Assembly (NCBI GenBank): GCA_050633205.1
Contig: JBOEGA010000017.1
Coordinates: 1-27,964 of the forward strand
DNA: 27,964 bases
DNA from: CBDHHC01 sp050633205
GTDB lineage: Bacteria; Pseudomonadota; Alphaproteobacteria; Rhizobiales; CBDHHC01
Direction: 5' to 3'
Below, piece by piece: positions 16,386 through 22,297 of the stretch. Position numbers and translations under genes: made by a program. Numbering within the stretch: position 1 is the stretch's first letter; the number at the start of each line of letters is the position of its first letter. A model generated the notes under the pieces. It was not told the DNA's origin, did no database searches, and was given only the letters and a program-made list of their open reading frames with translations.

Positions 16386-17516
16386 ATGTCTGAAGTCATT
16401 CCAACCCAGAGACTGCATTATATGGATAGCCTGAGAGCGCTGGCGATGATCCTTGGAGTTTTTTTCCATGCAGCGATCTGTTACGCAATTACATTCCAGG
16501 ATGCATGGATTGTTAAAGATAAGAGTTCTGAATTAATTACAGTTTTTGTTATATTAAGCGGATCATTCCGTATGCCACTTTTTTTTGTGGTTGCAGGTTT
16601 TTTCGCCAATATGCTGCTTCAGAAGCGTGGCACTCAGGCTTTTATCAAAAACCGTCTTATCCGCCTTACACTGCCATTAATTATTTTCCTCCCTGTCCTG
16701 CTTGGAGCACTGGCACTGCTGGTAATCTTTGGTGAGTACTATTCAGGGAAGCTTAATGAAGCTGCCAATCTGAATCAGGATATAAAAACTCACCATTTGT
16801 GGTTCATATATTACCTGTCAATTTTTATTGCACTCGCGCTTACTGTTCACCGGGTAGAAAGTGATATACTTGAAAACATCCGTGAGTTTATTCTTTCACG
16901 GGCTTATTTTCTTTTGCTGATCCCCCTATTCGTCGCACCGGCTATTTATCTTAATGGAGGTGAAGTCGAGGCTGCTGTTGCTCTTATTCCCGAGCTCTGG
17001 ATGTTTGGATATTTCGGGCTGTTCTTCTTTCTTGGCTGGCATATATTTGCCTATCAGAATTTTTTCAGCCTCGTTGAACGCCATCTTCTGAAACTTTTCG
17101 TAGCTTCAGGGATCCTATTTATTGTGTTGCTTTACATGCTGCAGACAAACACGACAGATGCGAAAATACCTCCGGTTACCTTTGCCGTGACAGGCGCATA
17201 TACAACTTTTTACCTCATCCTGACAGCAATAGGGCTTGGAAGACGGTATCTGAACAGGGAGAAAAGGTGGATGAGGTATATGTCTGATGCTTCCTACTGG
17301 ATATATCTTACACATGTTCCACTGGTGATGCTGTTCCATATTCTGCTGAAGCCTGTGGATATCAATCTATGGATTAAATACTGGATTACAGTGGCTGCAA
17401 CCATGCTGATCGCGACTATCAGTTATCACTATCTGGTGAGGTATACAGTTATTGGTGCCATGTTAAACGGTAAACGTGAACGGTCACACATGGAAACATC
17501 CAAGGTATCTGTATAA
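16386..17516 (+). CDS. Integral membrane acyltransferase (acyltransferase 3 family)
   Basis: 376-residue polytopic inner-membrane O-acyltransferase with about ten helices. The N-terminus RLHYMDSLRALAMILGVFFH (9-28) is the family signature and His28 is the likely catalytic residue; FRMPLFFVVAGFFANML is the next conserved block. Members transfer acetyl or succinyl groups to sugars of cell-surface polysaccharides or glucans (OafA, OpgC types); the OpgC-like subgroup looks closest by eye. The target here is unknown. The ATG used has only AGAGAG 15 bases upstream, a poor spacing; a second ATG twelve codons on would cut the signature. It stands alone, divergent from dctP and convergent with the DUF302 gene. 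Confidence 0.88.
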   Translation: MSEVIPTQRLHYMDSLRALAMILGVFFHAAICYAITFQDAWIVKDKSSELITVFVILSGSFRMPLFFVVAGFFANMLLQKRGTQAFIKNRLIRLTLPLIIFLPVLLGALALLVIFGEYYSGKLNEAANLNQDIKTHHLWFIYYLSIFIALALTVHRVESDILENIREFILSRAYFLLLIPLFVAPAIYLNGGEVEAAVALIPELWMFGYFGLFFFLGWHIFAYQNFFSLVERHLLKLFVASGILFIVLLYMLQTNTTDAKIPPVTFAVTGAYTTFYLILTAIGLGRRYLNREKRWMRYMSDASYWIYLTHVPLVMLFHILLKPVDINLWIKYWITVAATMLIATISYHYLVRYTVIGAMLNGKRERSHMETSKVSV

Positions 17517-17531
17517 ATGACTGCTTCAATT

Positions 17532-17560
17532 GCTCCAGCAGGAATAATTCCGGCTGGAGC
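17532..17560. terminator. Long hairpin between convergent acyltransferase and DUF302 genes
   Basis: Stem GCTCCAGC/GCTGGAGC (8 bp), extended after one mismatch by GGAAT/ATTCC around a single central base. It lies 15 bases past the acyltransferase stop. Neither side has a clear U-tract, but a shared terminator is the simplest reading. Confidence 0.6.
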
Positions 17561-17576
17561 GACCGAAATAGATATT

Positions 17577-18032
17577 TTACTTCACAGCGGCATCTGTAAA
17601 TTTGCCAAGTGCCCCTGTAATTTTTGTGAAAACAGCATCTTTATCCGTGATGCCATATTTTGTCTTAAGGTATGCAGGTGAAGGATAGCCGAGACGTACC
17701 TTTCCGTCCTTGCCTTTCCAGGCGATTGCCTTGAGAGGCAAATCAAGTCCGATCTTCTGATTGGATTGCATAAGCGGTGTACCAAGTTTCGGATTGCCAA
17801 AAATCAGCAACTCGGTTGGTTCAAGCGCCTCGCCGACTTTTTTGGCTCCCGCAGCATGATCAATACGGGCAAAGATGGTGATCCCCTTGCTTTCAAGCAC
17901 AGTCTTCAGTTTATCGATGGTTTCACTGACGGAATGCGCGCTTTCCTTGATAACAAGGTTCTTGTCATCAGCAAATGCAGTTGTGAATGGCAGGGAAAGG
18001 CAAACAAGTAATGCTAGGAAAAGTTTTTTCAA
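17577..18032 (-). CDS. DUF302 periplasmic protein
   Basis: 151-residue exported protein: signal peptide 1-21 ending AFA before DDKNL, then one DUF302 domain. Family features are the stretch GITIFARIDHAAGAKKVG, the PTELLIFGNPKLGTPLM block and DLPLKAIAWKGKDGKVRLGY. The family is common and structurally known, but its biochemical role is not established. The start is TTG, not ATG: AGGAG lies eight bases before it and no ATG fits. Weak translation is therefore possible. It is transcribed in the same direction as the MarR gene but 199 bases away with a hairpin between, so separate regulation is likely. Confidence 0.88.
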   Translation of the reverse strand: MKKLFLALLVCLSLPFTTAFADDKNLVIKESAHSVSETIDKLKTVLESKGITIFARIDHAAGAKKVGEALEPTELLIFGNPKLGTPLMQSNQKIGLDLPLKAIAWKGKDGKVRLGYPSPAYLKTKYGITDKDAVFTKITGALGKFTDAAVK

Positions 18033-18141
18033 ATTCTCTACTCCTGATAAGGTTTAGGAAATATCCGACCCAATCATCCGTAGAACGCAAATTTGTCTAA
18101 TTTGTCTTAATAACGCAGTTGTGAACACGAATACACAATGT

Positions 18142-18183
18142 ACGCAGAGGATATACGAACATCTGATCGCATATCCTCTGCGT
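18142..18183. terminator. 13-bp stem hairpin between marR and the DUF302 gene
   Basis: Perfect arms ACGCAGAGGATAT (18142-18154) and ATATCCTCTGCGT (18171-18183) around 16 bases. It is 48 bases past the marR stop and 109 bases before the DUF302 start. No U-tract follows on the minus strand; three T follow on the plus strand. It may terminate marR, or serve as a large operator for the DUF302 gene. Confidence 0.55.
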
Positions 18184-18231
18184 TTCAACATTGTTCAATA
18201 GCTTTATGCAGGCACTTAAAATGCCAGCACC

Positions 18232-18675
18232 CTATTCTTCAACAACCAGTTTACCCAAAATTCTGACCAGATTTTTCTTATCTGTATCTGTCAAAGGCTC
18301 ATTAAAGTAGTTAGCGATTGATTTCTGATAAACTGTCCACATTTTGCGCTTCATTGCCTTACCATCTTTGGTAATTACGGCATAAGCGCCACGGCCATCT
18401 TCTTCACATGGTTCGCGAACAACAAGTTCCTTTTTCTCCATGCGGTCGATCAACCGGGTGATGTTGCTTTTGCTGAGCAAAACTTCTGCACCAACTTCAC
18501 TGATGCGTAACTTTTTAGAAGACTGTCTATCCAGCTCCAGAAGTACGTCATACCAGCCAAGAGGCGGCAGATTTGCGGCCTTAAGGTCCGCTTCCATTTG
18601 CTCAAGTAAAATCTGCTGAGTGCGCACAAGCTTCACCCAGGAAGATATGGTCATATCGTCAAGTTTTTTTGTCAT
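18232..18675 (-). CDS. MarR-family transcriptional regulator
   Basis: 147-residue winged-helix repressor that normally binds DNA as a dimer. Helices for dimerisation lie at both ends; the core has the recognition helix LLSKSNITRLIDRMEKKELV and the wing REPCEEDGRGAYAVITKDGK, with the typical Asp-Gly-Arg. The ligand is unknown. There is no ribosome binding site before the ATG, and the promoter places transcription start at or next to it (see the promoter entry), so the mRNA is probably leaderless. Neighbours suggest it may control itself, the DUF302 gene or moeA; none of this is shown. Confidence 0.9.
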   Translation of the reverse strand: MTKKLDDMTISSWVKLVRTQQILLEQMEADLKAANLPPLGWYDVLLELDRQSSKKLRISEVGAEVLLSKSNITRLIDRMEKKELVVREPCEEDGRGAYAVITKDGKAMKRKMWTVYQKSIANYFNEPLTDTDKKNLVRILGKLVVEE

Positions 18676-18709
18676 AACAGTAGTATATCATTTTTTCAGT
18701 TTAATGCAA
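18676..18709 (-). promoter_or_regulatory. marR promoter, probably giving a leaderless mRNA
   Basis: On the minus strand TTGCAT (18704-18709) and TATACT (18682-18687) are spaced by 16 bases, both close to the sigma-70 consensus. Only six bases, ACTGTT, lie between the -10 box and the ATG, so transcription should begin at about the start codon. The heptamer ATGCAAC occurs at 18704-18710, over the -35 box, and again at 18718-18724, 14 bases on. This direct repeat is a candidate operator. Confidence 0.65.
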
Positions 18710-18780
18710 CGTACCTTATGCAACTACAAAAAAGAAATCGCATTTACTACGTTGAAATTTGTTTGCTCTTGTCACCACAC

Positions 18781-18789
18781 TGGTATATG
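18781..18789 (+). promoter_or_regulatory. Extended -10 element before moeA
   Basis: TGGTATATG matches an extended -10 box (TGn before the hexamer). Eight bases separate it from the moeA ATG, so the transcript would have almost no leader. There is no good -35 box at the normal distance: TTGTTT is 19 bases away and TTGCTC is 15. Low certainty. Confidence 0.35.
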
Positions 18790-18797
18790 TAAAGCCC

Positions 18798-19997
18798 ATG
18801 ACTTTACTTCCGATAGATCAAGCCCTTATAAAAGTTACAGAATCCTTAAAAATTCTGTCTTCAGATAAGGTTTCTGTTGCAAAGGCACTAAATCGAGTGC
18901 TTACAGAAGATATTTTTGCAAAATTGACACAGCCCCCATTTAGTTCATCAGCAATGGATGGTTATGCTGTGCGCGCGGAAGACCTGAATAGCATACCTGT
19001 TACACTTGATGTAACAGGAGAGTCAGCTGCAGGGCACAGTTTTTCAAAACCTGTGCAAAAATGTCAGGCTGTCAGGATATTCACAGGCGCGCCGGTGCCT
19101 GAAGGTGCTGATACTGTAATCATGCAGGAGAATACCACCCGAGAAGGTGACAAGGTAACAATTACAGTCGGGAATGATATTGGCGCCAATATACGCCCAA
19201 AAGGAACTGACTTTAATCAAGGCGATGTTCTGCTTAAATCAGGAACAATTTTAACTGCCAAAGATCTTGCACTTGCTGCCGCCATGAATTGGGGTGTCTT
19301 AAATGTGAGGAGAAAGCCAGTTATCGCTGTTCTGGCTACAGGAGATGAATTGGTAGAGCCCGGGGAAACACCAAACCCGGATCAGATTATTTCTTCTATC
19401 CCCTCAGGTCTTGTATCCATGATAGAAAACTGGGGTGCAGAAGCTCTTTATCTCGGCATTGCCAAAGATAATGAGACAAGCCTCAGGGAGAAAATTTCGA
19501 AAGGCCTAGCTGCCGATATACTTATTACCATCGGCGGTGCTTCTGTCGGAGACCATGACCTTGTACAAAAGGTGCTTCGTGATCTTGGAATGGATTTAAA
19601 CTTCTGGAAAGTTGCAATTCGGCCAGGCAAACCAATCATGCACGGTCAACTTGGTGATACACATGTTCTGGGTCTGCCAGGCAACCCGGTGTCTGCGTTT
19701 ATCTGTGCAGAAATTTTCCTGCGCGAAATGATCGGGAAGCTTCTTGGTACTGATTGCAATAATCATAATATAGTGCAGGCATTTCTTGCTGAAGAGCTTT
19801 CCTCAAACGGTCCAAGGCAGCATTATATGAGAGCGTCTACAAAACAAAGGGATGACGGCCTGCTGGATGTTATACCAGCAGCTTCGCAGGATAGTTCCCT
19901 GCTAAAAACATATGCAAGCAGTGATTGCCTGATTGTTCGTTCTCCACATGCTCCACCTGCAAAACGTGGTGAGGTCGTAGATATTATCCTCATATAG
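18798..19997 (+). CDS. moeA: Molybdopterin molybdenumtransferase MoeA
   Basis: Inserts molybdate into adenylylated molybdopterin, the last common step of cofactor synthesis. 399 residues, the usual length. Signatures in order: PPFSSSAMDGYAV near the N-terminus, RIFTGAPVPEGADTVIMQE, VLATGDELVEPGETPNPDQI, TIGGASVGDHDLV, FWKVAIRPGKP and GLPGNPVSAFICAEIF. The ATG at 18798 gives the family N-terminus; a TTG thirteen codons upstream would overlap the likely promoter. No Shine-Dalgarno sequence is visible. moeA is followed by lexA after 204 bases, the order usual in this class. Confidence 0.95.
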   Translation: MTLLPIDQALIKVTESLKILSSDKVSVAKALNRVLTEDIFAKLTQPPFSSSAMDGYAVRAEDLNSIPVTLDVTGESAAGHSFSKPVQKCQAVRIFTGAPVPEGADTVIMQENTTREGDKVTITVGNDIGANIRPKGTDFNQGDVLLKSGTILTAKDLALAAAMNWGVLNVRRKPVIAVLATGDELVEPGETPNPDQIISSIPSGLVSMIENWGAEALYLGIAKDNETSLREKISKGLAADILITIGGASVGDHDLVQKVLRDLGMDLNFWKVAIRPGKPIMHGQLGDTHVLGLPGNPVSAFICAEIFLREMIGKLLGTDCNNHNIVQAFLAEELSSNGPRQHYMRASTKQRDDGLLDVIPAASQDSSLLKTYASSDCLIVRSPHAPPAKRGEVVDIILI

Positions 19998-20094
19998 TTA
20001 CACTGCAGTGTTAATCTAACATCACAGCGCAGCACAGAAAGTGCGGTTTTTTCAATATTTAGGCTTGTTTATTTTTCCTGAAGGTCGTATACAT

Positions 20095-20119
20095 GTTCCT
20101 GTTTTGTACAGTTTTGTAC
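20095..20119 (+). promoter_or_regulatory. Probable LexA operator (SOS box)
   Basis: GTTC (20095-20098), seven bases, then GTAC (20106-20109) matches the alphaproteobacterial SOS box GTTC-N7-GTTC with one change. The 9-mer GTTTTGTAC then repeats directly at 20101-20109 and 20111-20119, exactly one helical turn apart, so a second LexA dimer site may overlap. It lies about 83 bases before the lexA start, fitting autoregulation. Confidence 0.65.
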
Positions 20120-20201
20120 TCATATTAGTCCATATGCAGAACAAAACCTGTATCTGAGCTAAAAAGGCTTTCAATTCATCTCTATAAGAGGAAAATTTAC
20201 T

Positions 20202-20921
20202 ATGCTCACTCCTAAACAGAAAGAACTCTTATTGTTTATCCACGAGCGTGTAAAAGAAAGCGGCGTTCCACCTTCATTTGATGAGATGAAAATTGCGCTG
20301 GATCTCAAATCCAAATCAGGTATTCACCGGTTGATAACAGCTCTGGAAGAGCGAGGTTTTATCAGACGGCTCCCCCACAGGGCACGCGCACTGGAAATCC
20401 TTAAACTGCCAGATTCCATGCCTCAACTTGCCGAGACCAACCGCAGTCAGGGTTTTTCCCCCAGTGTCATTGAGGGCAGTCTTGGCAAACCCAAAGCAAG
20501 CCCCCAGGCAGTTTCTATTGAAAGCAGCGCTGAAAGTGCCGGTTTTAAAGTCCCTCTTATGGGGCGCATCGCTGCCGGTGTTCCAATCAGCGCTATTGAA
20601 CACCAGACCCAGGAAGTCGATGTTCCACCAGAAATAGTGTCTCAAGGTGTTCACTACGCTCTTGAGGTTAAAGGGGATTCCATGATTGAGGCGGGTATTC
20701 TGGATGGTGATACCGTTATTATTCGCAAGGGGGATACAGCCAATAACGGGGATATTGTTGTAGCCCTTATTGATGATGAGGAAGCAACTTTGAAACGCTT
20801 ACGTAAAAAAGGTAAGTCTGTTGCTCTGGAAGCGGCCAATCCTGATTATGAAACCCGGATTTTTGGACCGGACAGAGTGCGTGTTCAGGGACGTCTTGTT
20901 GGGCTGATCAGGAAATATTAA
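20202..20921 (+). CDS. lexA: SOS repressor LexA
   Basis: 239-residue repressor of DNA-damage genes that cleaves itself when RecA is active. The N-terminal winged helix (1-65) includes PSFDEMKIALDLKSKSGIHR, and the linker is long (70-115) as in alphaproteobacteria. The cleavage site is A125-G126 within GRIAAGVPI, with catalytic Ser160 in VKGDSMIEAG and Lys198 in ATLKRL. All are intact. ATG start with GAGG eleven bases upstream. Probably autoregulated through the operator upstream. Confidence 0.97.
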   Translation: MLTPKQKELLLFIHERVKESGVPPSFDEMKIALDLKSKSGIHRLITALEERGFIRRLPHRARALEILKLPDSMPQLAETNRSQGFSPSVIEGSLGKPKASPQAVSIESSAESAGFKVPLMGRIAAGVPISAIEHQTQEVDVPPEIVSQGVHYALEVKGDSMIEAGILDGDTVIIRKGDTANNGDIVVALIDDEEATLKRLRKKGKSVALEAANPDYETRIFGPDRVRVQGRLVGLIRKY

Positions 20922-21377
20922 TACCACCACAGGCCCTTGCCTGACAGCCTCCTAATCCAGCAAAAAGCTCAAAATGGCATCCTGTTTTGATAGTATAATA
21001 GATATTATCCAGGCAAAACTTGTGTGAAATGCCTGTGTGCTGAAGAAAAAAGCAGGAATTTTTTGTTACTTTTGCCCTATTTTATGGGGCAAAGGCATGG
21101 GCCATTCCTGTTTATTAGCCATGAAATTCCCTAATACTGTTATTATTTGGTCTAATATGGCAGTTTTCGAGCAAAATATTTTAACGCAATCAATATAATT
21201 ATCCTACCTAACTAAACTATTCCTGTGACACATCGGGACTATTTTTCTCCTCAAAACAAGGCTTGAGTAGATTTTTTTTCTTTTTTAGCCCTCCATACGG
21301 ACACCCTATAGAATATACTTCTCAAAATTACCATTTTACGCTATATATAGTGCAATAATTTTTGAAGGGGGCCTTAA
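20922..21377. other. 456-base intergenic region between lexA and cysH
   Basis: No gene found. It contains a perfect -10 hexamer TATAAT (20994-20999) followed by a cluster of inverted repeats (21011-21110, listed separately). Poly-T tracts follow near 21271-21286. A perfect 10-base palindrome CTATATATAG lies at 21341-21350, 28 bases before the cysH start, where an operator or the -10 box of cysH could be. Confidence 0.55.
21011..21110 (+). ncRNA. Nested inverted repeats, possible small RNA or leader structure
   Basis: Three stems occur in 100 bases. AGGCA/TGCCT spans 21011-21034. CAGGAAT (21053-21059) pairs with ATTCCTG (21104-21110), and inside it TTTGCCC (21071-21077) pairs with GGGCAAA (21087-21093). 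TATAAT lies 11 bases before the first stem, so transcription from about 21006 is conceivable, and TTTATT follows the last arm. No known RNA family is recognised, and a poor -35 box argues for caution. Confidence 0.3.
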
Positions 21378-22142
21378 GTGCTTAATCAAGTAGAAAAACA
21401 TGATGCTTACGCTCAGGAAGAGTTTGATGCACAAGCCGAGGTTGCAAATCTCCTTGATAGCTACGGACATTTAGAGGCCCAAGCCCTTCTCGAACCTATG
21501 CTGAAGCACATATTTAAAGGTCAGATTGTTGTAAGCTCATCGTTTGGGGCTGAATCTGCCATTCTTCTTCATATGGTTTCCAGAATAGACCCGAATACAC
21601 CTGTTCTCTTTATGGATACCGGAAAGTTATTTCAGGAAACCATTGATTACAGAGATCAACTGACGGAAATGCTTGGACTTACCAATGTCCGTATCGTTCG
21701 CCCGGATGATGAAGCTATAAAAGCTCAGGATCCGGATGGTAATCTCTGGATGAGTTCAACGGATTCCTGCTGTGATGTTCGCAAGGTTAAGCCTTTTGAT
21801 ACGGCGATTGAGAAATATACTGCTGTAATTACCGGCAGGAAGCGATATCAGGCGACGACAAGAACAACGCTGGAGGTCATTGAGCATGATGGAAAGCAGT
21901 TCAAGATTAATCCGGTAGCTAACTGGAATATTGAGCAGCTTCAGGCCTACATGAAGACCTACGACCTTCCAGCTCACCCTCTGGTTTCCAAAGGTTATCT
22001 TTCTATTGGCTGTGAGCCGTGTACTTCTCCAGTTAAAGAAGGAGAGGATCCCAGAGCAGGCCGCTGGCGTGGTGAAGAAAAAACCGAATGTGGTATTCAC
22101 TATGTAAATGGAAAAATGGTGAGAACTGGCGCTCCGGCTTAA
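21378..22142 (+). CDS. cysH: Adenylyl-sulfate (APS) reductase, assimilatory, Fe-S type
   Basis: Reduces APS to sulfite with thioredoxin in sulfate assimilation. 254 residues. The substrate loop VVSSSFGAES is at 51-60, with LFMDTGKLFQET after it. Cluster ligands are the pair C131-C132 (DSCCDVRKVKP) and C212/C215 (GCEPCTSPV), and the catalytic cysteine is C238 in KTECGIH. The CC...CxxC set marks the 4Fe-4S APS-reducing type rather than the PAPS type of enteric bacteria. The start is GTG with AGGGGG seven bases upstream. It stands alone, without cysDN or sirohaem reductase genes beside it, and ends in a strong terminator. Confidence 0.95.
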   Translation: MLNQVEKHDAYAQEEFDAQAEVANLLDSYGHLEAQALLEPMLKHIFKGQIVVSSSFGAESAILLHMVSRIDPNTPVLFMDTGKLFQETIDYRDQLTEMLGLTNVRIVRPDDEAIKAQDPDGNLWMSSTDSCCDVRKVKPFDTAIEKYTAVITGRKRYQATTRTTLEVIEHDGKQFKINPVANWNIEQLQAYMKTYDLPAHPLVSKGYLSIGCEPCTSPVKEGEDPRAGRWRGEEKTECGIHYVNGKMVRTGAPA

Positions 22143-22167
22143 AAAAGAGCTATTCCTCTTAATTTTC

Positions 22168-22202
22168 AAAGCCCTGTAATATTTCTATTACAGGGCTTTT
22201 TT
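22168..22202 (+). terminator. Strong intrinsic terminator of cysH
   Basis: Perfect 13-bp stem AAAGCCCTGTAAT/ATTACAGGGCTTT with the 6-base loop ATTTCT, followed by a run of T. The A-tract on the left arm could also serve the convergent dynamin gene. The clearest terminator in the window. Confidence 0.93.
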
Positions 22203-22297
22203 ACGTTTTAATCTCACTATCCAGCCCACCTTGGGATTATCGGAGGTCTGAGTAAGGGAGGGCAGAATACAATCTAACCCTCGCCCATAATAATCTA

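Noticed and set aside
12774..18675. The TRAP/acyltransferase/DUF302/marR block as a mobile element
   Set aside because: No integrase, transposase, tRNA target or flanking direct repeats were found, so I report only the split gene order.
20316..20654. 112-codon minus-strand frame within lexA
   Set aside because: Antisense shadow of a full-length LexA with all catalytic residues.
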